A DNA stretch of 64,000 nt from Nitzschia sp. DOCU1 (lineage: Eukaryota; Bacillariophyta; Bacillariophyceae; Bacillariales; Bacillariaceae). The stretch covers positions 4,617,534-4,681,533 of the forward strand of contig OX595986.1 in NCBI GenBank assembly GCA_951394045.1, read 5' to 3'. Within the stretch, counting starts at the first letter, position 1, and the number at the start of each line of letters is the position of its first letter. The notes under the pieces are model-generated. The model saw only the letters and a list, made by a program, of their open reading frames with translations, had not been told where the DNA came from and did no database searches. Position numbers and translations under genes: made by a program. Shown one piece after another: positions 39,293 through 51,487 of this stretch.

Positions 39293-40770
39293 AGCTACTG
39301 CTGATACCACTGCTGCTGCTGTCGTGGCTCGCTCGATGATTTGCCTACTCCATCACACGCATTTCACAGACTTTGACCTCGATACATCAAATGATATTCA
39401 AGACCGTGCCATTCGGGAGAATTGACATGGGTTGCTATTGTGAAATAGAGGATCTTGCAACGGGATCTCGGAAAGATGCCTATTATTATTATGGCATGGA
39501 TATACTTTTGCAGTGCAGTCCATAGAGTCGATCGGCGACCATCCATCCACCATCCAATCATATGCCAAGAAACCTCCTCCTCCGTGTCGACTGACTGACC
39601 GCTCACGAGTGTTGTTGGCTTTGAGACATCCTGCTGTGGGAGCTCATAGTAGCAAGCTACTTGTATTAGCTAGCCGTAGAATACTTGAACAACTTGATCC
39701 TTTTTTAGGCAGTTCCCAGAGTTTCTACTTCTCCGGGGTATTTGCTAGTAGAGAGAGATTGTGCCGAAATGCGCAGTGCTGGACAGTGGATGTCGTCGTT
39801 GCCCTACCTCCTCGCACCGAATCATCAAAAGATATTGATTTCCTTAGGTTCTGTTCGGATGCGAACTGCCGTGCGTGGTGGGTGTCAAAGCTGACAACCC
39901 CAGCAGACAGAACATTCGGCTACCAAACGATTGATGTTCTTCGATGCGAGTCGTTTACACGTCGGCATGAAGTTAAGTCCCATGCCGATTCGAAAGTTTT
40001 TAGTCATGGTTGCATCACGCGAAGCTAGGCTATCAACGAGCGTCTAGCCATTTCAAGTCCCGGACTTTCTACTCTTATTATTAGTCACCTGCTGCTGAAA
40101 GACCTTGTTTCTGTTGAGAACGCAAGGACTTCTTCAATTGCGTTGAAAAAATGTCAGGAAAATGGTATGTCGACCGCTTGCTAGCTTGCGAGATTTAAGT
40201 CGGGAGACCGACGTCCTCGGTCGTTGAGGCATGTTGGTGGGAGATGCGACAGTTTTGTGATTTGGCCGTTCGATCACAGCGCGCCTAGAATTTGGCGGCA
40301 ACATTGGTGCACTTAGCTGGACCTATTCCGTTGAATGAGAGGCCTGAGCGTTGGGGGCGCCATTGTGACAGCCACCAAGGCGTGTATCACACATTGTATG
40401 GTATTCTACGATATGAAGACGAATATATAAAAGTTATGTGCTGGCTGGAGCGCTTTGGCATAATTTCACGTGGTTTAACATAATAGGCGACCGACGATAT
40501 TGGAGGAAGCCCGTCATCTCGGAGTTCCTTTATTTATGTCCCGGGTTGCGCGGTCTTCGCGCTGGAATTCGCCTTGGACTTGTTCTCGATGACCCCGAGG
40601 ACCCGTTGAAACACGAGGGTCTGCCGGCAGGACACTCACACCAAAATTTTGAGGGAACCCTGAACGGAAGACGAAATTCGATCAACGTTGAGTATCGACT
40701 TGGCGTTGCCTTACTCAAGCCATTCTTTGTGTGTAGATTGGCATTTGAATTAAGTTAAAAGCCACTGACC
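39293..40770. other. Intergenic, 1.5 kb
   Basis: Shared 5' region of two divergent genes. A 171-codon plus-strand frame (39513-40028) has no ATG at its head and no recognised motif; not annotated. Nothing else seen. Confidence 0.55.
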
Positions 40771-43233
40771 ATGACATCAACCACTCCGATGGTGGGGCAT
40801 CCGGCCGCGATGTTATTTGATGCTGTGGTGGGGAACGACCATGAAGCTTTGATCAAGTTGTACGCCGGCAACGCGAGAAATTCCTTGGTTTCTTACTTGT
40901 CAATGAAGAGTCGATGGGCGCAGCAACAGGAATTTTACTCGAAAGCTGGTAAGATTTCGCTGTGGGATCATCGGTGTGGGGAACCAGTTCGATGTGCTTT
41001 TATAAGAACTTTTGCGGCTTCGTCGGATTCTCGTTCTTGACTGCTTGACACCTGCAGATCTTTCATCCTGACGCTGACTCACTTTTCGTTACCCGATGTC
41101 TTATTTGATTTCTGAATAATAACAGAGGAAAAACTGGACGAGTTTTGCCAGCCGAACGATGCATCAGAAAAGGGGCGGTCCAGTCCGAATTCGGCTTTGC
41201 GAAAGGAGGACGACGCGGCGTTTTACCACTTGCTTCAGGAGTTGTCATCGGTCATCGCGGCGGAAGATGGGAAGGCATCGGCTCAGGCATCGTCTTTGTG
41301 TCCCGTGAAGATGCCGCGAGATGCAGAGCGTTTGATGTGGGAGACTTCATCGATTCTTAGTGACTCGAGACCCCCTGCCGATTTTTGTGTGTATGATAAG
41401 AATGGGGCGACTTCTCCCCCTGATGGCAAGGATCAAATCCCTCCTATCTTTGACGGATCAGTCGCCAATGCCACTCCACCGCCTCTTGGAGGCACATCAA
41501 CGGGAGCTTCCGGTGGCGCAGGAACGATTCTGCATTTGGCGTGCGCCATGGATCAACCCTTGGTATTGGCGTTCCTATTATGTATGGGGGCAGATGGACG
41601 GGCTTCCCATACGGCTTTCCGGCGCCTCATGATACACGAGGCTGCGTGTAATGGTTCAATCGAATGCTTGACTTTGTTATTAGGAATGGGAAGGGAATTT
41701 GCCAAAGCTTTGGAACAGCGAATTGGAGGTGAATCATCGACGACCACAGTCCCTTTCTTCCCAGAATCGTTGGCACTTCCGGGCTTCACCCTGTTCGCTG
41801 GAAACAACGCCGAGCCCGCACGGACAAACCCGCCTATTTCCATTAGTATGCGAAACTTTCGACGCGATGGTGACAGGCCAGGAGTCCAAAGGGGAGATTA
41901 CGTTGCCCTGTTGCGCCTGTTCAGGTCCTTGTCGCAGATGGTCAAGAAGGGTGACATGAAGCAACTCGATGCAGCTCGTACTTTGCTGGAGAACGTAACA
42001 TTACTGGAGAGCACTCGATCTTCGCTAGTTCGTTCTTGTGCTTTCACAAACGATTGTTTCGCATCAAGGACATTTCTTCGCCCTCATGGGTGTGCGGATG
42101 GGCATGGCAACACGCCACTACACTGGGCCGCGTTCAAGAACGAAACCGAGTGTGTATCTCTTTTGTTGGAGTACGGAGCAAACCCAAACGCACGGGCACA
42201 CCCCTCTGGTTGGACGCCATTGCATGATGCAGCATACAGCAACTCATCGGAATCGATCGAGCTGTTGGTGGACAAGGGTGCTAAGGTCGATGCACGGGCA
42301 AACAGTGGCGCAACGCCACTTTGCTTCGCCGCTCAAGAAGATGCTTCTGATGCTGCGCTTTTGTTGTTGAAGAAAGGAGCTGACTTGACGGCGCGATGTG
42401 CAGGTGTGCCACAAGAGGATGACCAAGGTGCTGCCCCAATCCACCCGCACTCTCGGTTCAGTGGATACACACCCCTTCACTACTGCGCACACTACAATGC
42501 ACACAAGGCGTCCCAAGTTCTTTTGCGGCATGACATTGCCAAAGTTGCAATGGAGACACCCGATTTGAGTGGTCGCCTTCCCATCCATGTGGCTGTGGCT
42601 CGAGGGAGTAGCGACGTCCTTAGGGAACTGCTCCACGCTGGAGCACGAATTGATATTCGACCGAATGGATCGGAATTTGGCAGTCCCAGACCACTTGCCG
42701 GCCCGAATGCTTTCTTTGCACTTCCAGATGCGCCAGCGGTGCGACGACCGCCTTCTCCTGAAAGCCCGTCAACTCCCAATCGAAACCGAGTGCTAGCAAG
42801 GTCTTCTAGCACTTCGCCCGTGACTTCTCCTATGCTCCGCTCGATGATTCCTCAAGAGCCAATCACTTCCTCCAAGCCGTGGAACTGTTTGACTCAAAAG
42901 GCAATCGATGAGTGCAAAGATTTGATTTCCAAGGCAGAACAGAGCTGGTCACCCGACCGGCACCTTCTCTTTACACCTCAAGATCGCAAGGCCGTCATGG
43001 AGCTGTTGCGTGTAGGAAAGCGATTAGAGCACCAAGGAGTCCTGTTCGTAGATCTTTGGCCACAAGTTCTTGGTTTTTGTGGCCGAGGGTGGTTTGAGCC
43101 TGACGGCGCCAAGCCTAGGGCGATTGAATTTGCGGGACCTGACGATGCTGATGCTTCGGATGGAGAAGAGGATGCATTCACGGAGGAGGAACACTCCGAC
43201 GACTACCTAGCACTTCCGTCCCTGAGCAGCTAG
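40771..43233 (+). CDS. Ankyrin-repeat protein, 761 aa
   Basis: Exons 40771-40948 and 41126-43233; 177-bp intron 40949-41125, the longest in the window. The join reads SKA-E-EKLDEF. Total 762 codons with the stop. A first ankyrin-like unit lies near 235-290 (TILHLACAMDQPLVLAFLL, HEAACNGSIECLTLLL). A strong block of at least four repeats follows at about 425-590 (GNTPLHWAAFKNETECVSLLLEYGANPNAR, GWTPLHDAAYSNSSESIELL, GATPLCFAAQEDASDAALLL, GYTPLHYCAHYNAHKASQVLL, GRLPIHVAVARGSSDVLREL; described here in pieces). The tail is Ser/Pro-rich, then acidic (DDADASDGEEDAFTEEE). A scaffold or adaptor; the partner is unknown. Confidence 0.88.
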
Positions 43234-43450
43234 CTACAGGGCGACTAGACGCCCCGAGATGAACCCTAGAATCTTAGTTTTGGGGTTTGCTACCTCGAAT
43301 TCACAATTAAGATGTAATTGCTGAAACAGCAGTAAATGATTGTTAATTTGAAAAACTGTGGCTTATCCGTAGATTCAAATGGTTTCATAGCAATGTACAT
43401 ATTGGTGAGATTGACGGTAAGGTCCCCGGCTGCCGCAACGAGAATCCTTA

Positions 43451-45920
43451 CTACCTGGAGCTGTGGAGCCTGGCCTCGTGTTCCTGCAGAGTTTGTTTAA
43501 GCCGTGGCACAAGACTTGTGGCTACAACTGCATTTGCCCAGCAATTGCAGTAGGAGCCATCCGAGTTGTTGAATACATTCTGTTGATGCTTTTCGTCAAT
43601 GAATTCTACTGTATCTTCACAAAGGTACCCCAGCATACAAGCGACTTTGGAACCCAGAACACATTCCGCCGATCGTCGACGCGTTTCATGAGGCATGACG
43701 CTACGGGCGTGAATCAACGCTCCAATGTTCAGTTCGTCGACGAATACATCCGGATACCGCTTCTCCCAGGTCGGTCCATTTGCGTGTGACAGAAACTTCT
43801 TTCCATTAGATTTGGGATTCTGCTGGAACTGCGCATAGGTTTCGGCATATTCTGCCGTCACGGTCGAATAGTGGACGAAATGACTCCACACATATGACGG
43901 TTGGTAGATTTGCTTTCGCGCTCGAGCAAATCTAGAAGGCTTTGGTGGACGAATGTACTCGCAATTGTAAACTCCCAAGAACGTTTCATCTCGTTTGGGC
44001 CCAATACAAGCATCTGTATTGGGGTACCGCTCGTTCTTAGCGCCCGTAGGATCCTTGCACACTGATTGGTCCTCCACCTCCCTGAAACGAAAATATGGAC
44101 GATGAGTGTGATTGCAGTTTCGGGTAGACCTTGTAGAAGGGAGGTACTTACTCCATCATTTCGACTCGTGGCCTCGCTCGACTAGACAGAAACTGAAGAA
44201 TGGGAACGTCCCTGGCTTTGAAATCGTCTAATATTGGTCGCCAGTCGTGCCGCCCTTCTTCCGAGGTCTGCTTCATTGGAACCAAGTACTCATCGACATC
44301 CAAAAAGGTCATCCAATCCGTCAATGGTCCGTATCGCTCGCGGCAACTTGCTTCCGCAGCGTATTGTGATGAGCGTTCTCCAGGATTAGGATGCGCAGGT
44401 CGGTTATTGTTGCAAATCTTGCAGGGCCATGCATGGTAGGTCACTTGGTCGCTAGGAAACTCTTGGGCCACGCGCCACAACTCGGAAACCTTTAACGTAC
44501 TATTGGTCAAGTCCGTATTGTCATAAATGTACAGGTGCTGCACACCCACCATCAAATGAAAAAGAATCCATTCTCGAAGGCGCGCGGCCGAATCAGAGAC
44601 TCGGGCCACGTCCCCTCGTCTCGTGTAAGATGCGGCGGTCCACGTGCATGCCACAAACTGATAGAGCGGCTGCTTCGGGTCCTGATCAATTGTATCTTCT
44701 CCCACTGGCGAAACAAGTTGTTCTGACTGGGGGCGCGGGCAGATTGGAAGATTGGCCCAACGACCAGCATCCTCCGCTGCTGGCAGATATTGACCATGTC
44801 CAAAGACTTGCTCTAGTGGAAAGAGCCGAGCCTGAACGCTGGCGTATTCGTCCGGTCCAGTATGATTGATAGTCAACAGCGTATTGGACGTGCGCATGGG
44901 GGTCCGTATCGGCACCAAATCCAAATACAATGGCGGGAGCGATGTTGACTCTATGGATTGCTGTTGTGCTGTCATGAGAGCTTGCCAAGGCTCGGGGATG
45001 GGACATGCAAATAACAATGTGGATAACCAAAACATGGCCGAATCTTTGCCTCCATTTGTATCAATCATGGGACGCCGCAATTTCCTCCAAGACACGTATT
45101 CATAGTCAAATTTGAATACCGAAAGCGTCGTTCTAGTTTGGCGCGTTGCAGGGTTGTAGAATTGACATTGAAAACGCGTAGCCGGATGCGTGGCCTCCTC
45201 CATGGAAGCTGCTAGTCGATACCTATACGAGGGCTGGTCCTGTTGGTCGGTAGTGCTGTTGATGGTGCTAGAAGATTCCACCACTACTGGAATGGACTGT
45301 AGCAAAGTCACTTGTGGCTCCCAGTAGGCCATGGTTGCGACGTTGTCTACTCCTGTATCGCAACGACGCTTGTTCTGCCCGACAAATCGAACATAGCGGC
45401 CATCTTCCGAGACAAAGTAATCATGCAACCACGGCAAAAAGGGATCCTGAGTGGGAAAGTCGTCAATAGGAAGATCAGGCAAAGTCCCTTCTGGATCGCA
45501 TCCCTGGACGCGAGGAAATTCAATCTTCTGCAATGCTGATGCTCTTGTATTTCTGGAAAAGAGTGGACCAGGTGCCGTGCCACGAGCACTGGCAGAATAA
45601 GTCACGGTCGAAGGAGACTCCAGATATGCCGTCAGAACACGCGGTCTCCGATCGTCTTGGAGGCGGGGGGTTTTGCGTACATCGCGGCGCCTGCTACTTG
45701 TATTGGTTGAATCTGGTTTCCTGCTGAGCAATTTATGTTGCAAGAACAAAACGGGCAAGAACACAAAGCTACCAAGGACCATAAATAAAGGGCGCAGCAA
45801 GCCGACCTTTTTGGCTTTGGGTTTGCGTTTCGATAACCCTGAAGGTGAGCCGGTCGCCACCGCAGGCAAAGTGCTGGGGTGCGCTGCTTTTCGGGCTCGG
45901 AACGAAGTCGTTGATTGCAT
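43451..45920 (-). CDS. GT92-family (DUF23) glycosyltransferase, type II membrane protein
   Basis: Exons 44152-45920 and 43451-44081 with a 70-bp intron (44082-44151). The join reads VEMME-EVEDQSV. 799 residues from the first ATG 45920 (MQSTTSFRARK). A signal anchor at about 42-62 (LLRPLFMVLGSFVFLPVLFL) and a basic stem follow. The catalytic core shows LREWILFHLMVGVQHLYIYDN, then a Cys/His-rich acceptor region, AEASCRERYG, WMTFLDVDEYLVP (DxD-like) and ILQFLSSRARP, matching GT92 enzymes that add galactose to glycoprotein or wall glycans. It is long for the family because of an N-terminal domain (about 150-430). Golgi location expected. Confidence 0.88.
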
Positions 45921-46403
45921 TATCAACGTTGCCTGCTATCATTATACCGACGGACCGTGATCAACACTATCGCACAATCGTACTCCGAGCAGAAGGTTAT
46001 GGCAAGAACACACCAAGGCTGTGCCTGGAGCGATGGGTTTAATTTAACGGTGAGATAAAGGTGGGCCCCATATCCCCTCCGTTATCATTGTCGCTGATGG
46101 CTGAGATAAACTCGAGGAAGTCATTAACAGACTCGATCGACTAACATAATCATCCACGGCGGGCATGCGCGCACACCCTGAGTAAATTTTAACAGCTTGT
46201 AGATTCCGCGATGCTCACCATTATTCGGCTCTCGATATCCCTATCTTTTGACCCACCGGTTGATGAAAGAAGTGAAGCCGTAGGAGCTACAGCAAGCGAT
46301 TATGATAACAGGTCAATATTATATTGTCTTGTCGTTTCTATGTAAAGGACGAAGTGTCCTCCTTCAGCCACACTGGTACAAGCGCCACCGGCGTCGAAGA
46401 TTT
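45921..46403. other. Intergenic, 483 bp
   Basis: 5' region of the GT92 gene and 3' end of the DnaJ gene. Nothing recognised. Confidence 0.6.
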
Positions 46404-48393
46404 TCATCTGTCCAAAATGCTAGAGACGAGGCCTCCCAAAAATTTTCGAATACCACGCTTACGACGTTTTTCTGGGACTACCTCCTTGTCTTCTGCAATT
46501 GGTATAGCCGATGACGGTGTCAATTCCTTCACAAGATTAGCCGCCGGGGCAGGCGTTGCCGCACTTTCCTTGTTGTTTTTGTTGCTGGTGGTGGTTGCAA
46601 CCGCAGTGTTGGCAACGACTTTTTGCGGAGTCTTGGTCGTTTCCTCTACTTTCGTTTTCTTCGAAGCACCTGGCATCTTAAAGCAAACGTAAAGATCGCC
46701 AGCTGGGCCTCCGTTGGGACCAGCGTCCCCTTTGCCCGGCAAACGCATAAGGTATCCATTCTTCACATCCTTCGGGATGGCGACTTGGACCGACGTGGTT
46801 GTCTCCTGCATACCCAGACCATGGCAGCTCCCGCACGGATTAGCAATGGCGGACCCGCTGCCCAAACAAGCAGGGCAAGTCTCTCGCATTTGCGATGAAT
46901 TCATTGTGTGTCCTGATCCACCACAATGACGACAAGTTGATATTTTGCTCGTGACATCCTTTGTTCCATATCCACTGCAATGACTGCAAGTCTCCATATG
47001 CTTGACTTGAACGACTTTGGTACCACCAATTTTTGCCGCTCTGAGATCAATCTCCAAATCTACCAACACATCTCGTCCAAACTTGGGGCCGCGTCCAAAA
47101 AAGGCTTCCCCTGACGTAAACGAAACCCCATCGCGCGGCGTAAAGACAGTCTTGCCCATATCCTTACTTGACTGCGTATGTACTGTGCCCATGTCTCCGA
47201 AATATACCGATGTATCATCCGCCTTGGGACCCGAGGCGTAATCTCGACGGCTACTGCTGGTCGAGCTGCTCGCAGTAGAACTACTAGCTCGACTCTGTGA
47301 ACGAAAGCCAGAGTCACTGGAGTAGAAAGAAGGATCGACTCGAACGTTTCCGTCACTCGACGCACTTCGTCCACTGCTACTATTGCTGGTCGAGCTGCTC
47401 GCAGTAGAACTAGCTCGACTCTGTGAACGAAAGCCAGGGTCGCTAGAGTAGAAAGAAGGATCGACTCGAACGTTTCCATCACTCGACACACTGCGTCCAC
47501 TGGTTCCGTACTCCGTACTCGATGATGACTTTGTGCGCCCAACAGGATTGGGATCCACAACACGCGTTCGAGCTTGTGACGATGATGTTCCACCTCCACT
47601 ACGGCTGCTGCTATATGGTCCACTCGTAGGCGGCTTTCTCGCTTGAGCACCATTCACATTTCCGCTTCGTGTTCCACTGCTACTGGAAGACGTACTCGTT
47701 TCTGATGGCCACCCAGTTGCGAAATTTGCATTCCCGGCGTAAAAGCCTGATGTGTTACTTTTGGAAGGCCCCGACGATGACTTGTAGGTAGGCCGCCCGA
47801 CTCCGGTGCTTCGTTGCCGTGCCATATTCTCTGAATCACTGGCCGCTGATGTTCCAATTCCTTTACTGCCAAAGACGTCATACGCTTGTTTGAGCTTTGG
47901 ATCCCTTAGAACTTCGTATGCGCGGTTCAACATCTTAAATTGCTCCGTAGTATCGCGATCCGGATTGGCATCTGCACGAGTGACGAAAAGCCGTTTGTTA
48001 GAAAATGACTGAAAACCAAAGAGTTGCAATCCACAAACCCATCAAAAGTTTGGTCATTCAAAGTAACCCACCTGGATGATAAAGCTTGGCCAGCTTTCGA
48101 TAGGCTTGTTTGATTTCAGCTTCAGAAGCGGTTCGTTGCAACCCCAAAATGGAATAAAAATCCCGTTCCGTGTTTGCTTCCGGTTCCCGGAGGTAATTCA
48201 ACGTAGTAGGGCGCCGACGAGAATAGCACCGCCGTGACACTGGGCGGTGGTCTCCTCTCCACGAGAAATAATGAGGCTCCTCTTCTCGCGTGAGCCTCGT
48301 CGATGTTGACGATGATGGGAGGACGAACGCATTGGCTTCATAACCTGCAAGCAGCAATGCTGAGAGGGCAACCTTGGGTATGTACGAGAGCAT
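46404..48393 (-). CDS. Plastid-targeted type I-like DnaJ (Hsp40) with repeated Ser-rich linker
   Basis: Exons 48072-48393 and 46404-47971; 100-bp intron (47972-48071) splits the HPD codon for Asp. 629 residues. Signal peptide then NAFVLP: plastid presequence. J-domain about 76-140 with HPD at 106-108. A long Ser-rich linker holds two 43-residue repeats. Then the CTD1/zinc-finger region: [16 protein letters not shown], four CxxCxGxG-type motifs ([32 protein letters not shown]), [31 protein letters not shown]. The second C-terminal domain and dimerisation region of standard DnaJ are missing, replaced by a Lys/Ala tail ([13 protein letters not shown]). Co-chaperone of plastid Hsp70. Paralogue at 57969. 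Confidence 0.9.
47256..47505 (-). repeat. Two ~129-bp tandem repeats in the DnaJ linker
   Basis: Copies start at 47256 and 47385. They encode, on the minus strand, two units containing [16 protein letters not shown] and [10 protein letters not shown]. One copy has a 3-bp deletion, so the frame is kept. Both are highly similar at the base level. Confidence 0.88.
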
Positions 48394-49965
48394 TGCTACT
48401 TCTGCTAAGAGAACAAGAGCTCACGTAATGCAGAGGAAGACGATGACGGGAACAACAAGAAAAGAAGAGACGTTTTCTATTGTCGTTGCCATTTTGTTGA
48501 AAAGGTGGTATCGCCCGCCCATCAAATCAAAACTCGCGGTTTGATTCTTTCTTCTCCGTGATGCATCTGGTTGTGCGTCCTGTCTTTCATTTTTCATTGG
48601 ATCGGAATTCAGTCAGGACTCCAAGTCACGAGTCCACGTCAGTGCCTCCGTGCGCACCATAGCCGTTCGCGCCAGATCATATGGTTAAACTACGAGACCT
48701 GAAAAGTTAATAGCGTCTAATTACCAAAACCGATCCACATGATGCCAATCCCGTCCTGCTGCTTGCGTTATCTTCTGGCGTTGTCGCCGCTGGGTGTACC
48801 AGCGCGATAGTTCGATACTATGGCTATGTACCGACTGGAGATGGAGCCCGCTAATGATTACTCCTGGTATGAAGGCCTTCGTCGTATGATATTTCTTTAC
48901 CAGCTGCCTCCTCTAATGGTAGTTACCTTCCCTACCTTCTAGCTGCTCTACTACCATACCTGGTAGAGAGGTTATTTGGGAAAGCTATGCATGAGTACTG
49001 CGTTGGACCTTGAAAGTACCAGGTACGATACCAGGTACCAGGTATGCGATAGGCCGCTGAGGAGGTCCCTGGCGGGCCTCCTCATCCAATGATTGGATCT
49101 CTACGAGTACGACTCATACCGGTAGTTGCAGAGAGCAACAACTTGGTATTTAATAACAAATATACTACTTAACCCCGGCTGTACAGAACATCGGTTCGCA
49201 CCTGAAAGAAATAGCGCAAAAATGGAAAAATACATAGCCCTATGTTCTCTCTCTTCGCTCTCAGCAACAATTTTTTCATATATCGTGAAGCTCTGCCTCG
49301 TATTCGTCAGGTTGACTTTCGGCTTCGAGATAGCGGTATTCCGATTGCGGTCAACCATAACACTTCAAGTTGTCGGAAGATGTTCCTTGACTCAACCTGG
49401 TAGCCCGCTATTTGCAGAATTTGCAGAATGCAACGAACTGCGAACCGAGGATAGAACAGGAGGGATTGTGCTCTCATAGAGGTATGTGATATCGAAAGTG
49501 CAACGCCATTGCTATTATGCATTACCGGTAGTTACTCGTGGTTGCGAAATACCGGAGTTGCACAACTGGGTTGAAGGTTTTTAGATTTACCTATAAGTAG
49601 ACTCGGGCGAACCGCAGTTTTCCCGACGTTTGTAATAATTGCCCACATTTAACGGCCTGGTATTCCAAAGCGAAGCTGGGGTTAAATAAGGGCGTCGTGT
49701 TCCTCCGATGATGCCCGGACACTCATCGAAGGATCGAGGTTGGGCCACGTTCTTTGAACCACAGTCTCTGCACAAGATATTGCTACGCATAAAACAAAAG
49801 GAGGCCCAAGTGTGTTAGTGTTGCATTCGGTGTTTTTGCGAAAGCGATAGAAGTGCCCATTTCCGACTTGTTTGCGACTTGCACAAGAACGTCCACCAAC
49901 AATCGGTCTATAAAACAGGTTTTTGAAACTGCTTCACACAATAATTTACTCAACAGCAAAGCACA
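48394..49965. other. Intergenic, 1.57 kb
   Basis: No gene supported. A short stretch around 49010-49045 repeats the string ACCAGGTA several times. Several weak palindromes; no RNA gene recognised. Confidence 0.5.
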
Positions 49966-51300
49966 ATGGCGCCCTCTGGAACTCTCAGCGATAATCCAAT
50001 GTGTGGCGACATCGACGATGAATCTAGCGTCGAGAGCGAAATGTCTCATTCCGATTACGATACAAACAACGCTTCCATACCATGCTTGGATGACATAAGC
50101 GTCGCGTCACGTTGTGAATTCAATTCTCAATCTGGTCGTTTCTCAAGGACGGGAAGTGTTGAAAGCATTGAGACTGCTCTGCACAGTGTGGACGATGCAC
50201 CTCGCAAGCGAAACAGCAAATTTCCATTTATTCAGAACCGGAATGATGAGCCCAACAAATCGGGTCACGAAGGAAAGATGGTTATGATATCAAACTTCAC
50301 TGACATTATTGTAAAAGTAAAGGACGAGCCCTCTTCCGGAGGGGGTCTCAAACGCGATAACAACTCGAGCGGATCATTGAGCTCCATCAAGGAGCTTCTT
50401 ACATTTGGATCCATTCACGAGAATTCGGACTATGAGTCTCTGGCTTCATCCGATGAAGAATCAGACGACGAAGAAGAATTAGCAGAAAAGCCCAAGTACG
50501 ACACAAAGAACAGACGCTTTGTCCCCAAGGCCAAATACGACCTGGCTTCTGACGAGCTGTCCTCTGACGCTGAGTCCTCTGTGGATGATAGTGTCATCAA
50601 CCGAATCCTCCATAAAACTGATAGCAGGGAACACATTCAAGGAGGGAAGCGTGCAGTCCATACTACAAAGCACGCTCCTGTACGAAGGAAGAAAACCACA
50701 GGGAAGAAGGGGAAGAGTATCACCAGCGACCCTCTCTTGGATCGTTTCTTGACGTCCACCAATCGTCCTCAAGCAACTAGCCGGGTCAACCATCGACATT
50801 CCATCCCTGCCAACGGCTCTGGCGGGCGCCTGCAGGCGATGAAGAACCATGAAGTGGCTCTCGACACAATCATGAACAAGACTGACAGTCTTAACCATGT
50901 CGTCCCTCAAGCAACTAGCCGGGTCAACCATCGACATTCCATCCCTGCCCCCAACGGCTCTGGCGGGCGCATGCAGGCGATGAAGAACCATACAGTGGCT
51001 CTCGACACAATCATGAACAAGACTGACAGTCTCAACCATGTCAGCAAGGAAGGTCGAAGACATGTCAAGACTCGACAAGACTGTCGAACCGACACTAAGG
51101 ATCCAGCAGCACCGAAGGGCCGAAGAGGCTCTGCCATTGGCTCCAAGGATGTTCTTATGGACCGCTTCCTATCCTCCAAAGTCAATGGAAACCAGGATGG
51201 CAAGCGCAAGCCAGCGAAGGGTAAAACATTCACTTCTTGCGATAGCTTGGTCCGAGTGGAAGGTAAAGGTCAACGGGTTGTGGGTACCCGAATACTCTAA
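49966..51300 (+). CDS. Acidic-then-basic repeat protein of unknown function, 444 aa
   Basis: Not recognised. Intronless, ATG at 49966. The N-terminal half is acidic and Ser-rich (SLASSDEESDDEEE); the C-terminal half is basic. A motif of the form (L/I)xxI(L/M)xKTDSxxHV appears at INRILHKTDSREHI and twice as LDTIMNKTDSLNHV. A second motif appears as DPLLDRFLTS and DVLMDRFLSS. The two KTDS units sit in 46-47-residue tandem repeats (50767-51045). Such recurring short linear motifs in disordered sequence suggest a multivalent scaffold or phospho-target. A KKTTGKKGKS stretch may be a nuclear signal. No homologue known to me. Confidence 0.65.
   Translation: MAPSGTLSDNPMCGDIDDESSVESEMSHSDYDTNNASIPCLDDISVASRCEFNSQSGRFSRTGSVESIETALHSVDDAPRKRNSKFPFIQNRNDEPNKSGHEGKMVMISNFTDIIVKVKDEPSSGGGLKRDNNSSGSLSSIKELLTFGSIHENSDYESLASSDEESDDEEELAEKPKYDTKNRRFVPKAKYDLASDELSSDAESSVDDSVINRILHKTDSREHIQGGKRAVHTTKHAPVRRKKTTGKKGKSITSDPLLDRFLTSTNRPQATSRVNHRHSIPANGSGGRLQAMKNHEVALDTIMNKTDSLNHVVPQATSRVNHRHSIPAPNGSGGRMQAMKNHTVALDTIMNKTDSLNHVSKEGRRHVKTRQDCRTDTKDPAAPKGRRGSAIGSKDVLMDRFLSSKVNGNQDGKRKPAKGKTFTSCDSLVRVEGKGQRVVGTRIL
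50767..51045 (+). repeat. Two in-frame 138/141-bp tandem repeats
   Basis: Copies at 50767-50904 and 50905-51045. The second has one extra codon (Pro) and a few substitutions. Each ends in KTDSLNHV. Confidence 0.92.
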
Positions 51301-51487
51301 AAGCACCAAACAATAGTGGCGATCGAAGGTGACGCAATACTAAAAGACATTTGTACATATACCGCAAATTCGTAACAGAACTTGATGATTGATTGATTTA
51401 TAGTCCAAGTTTTCAAGCTGATTGGGCTCCAAACGAGCCTTCGACGTTTCGCTTGTCCTCGTCGATGACTGAAGGACACTCAAACGC

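Noticed and set aside
39513..40028. 171-codon gene between the two divergent genes
   Set aside because: No ATG at its head, no motif, and composition rich in low-complexity stretches.
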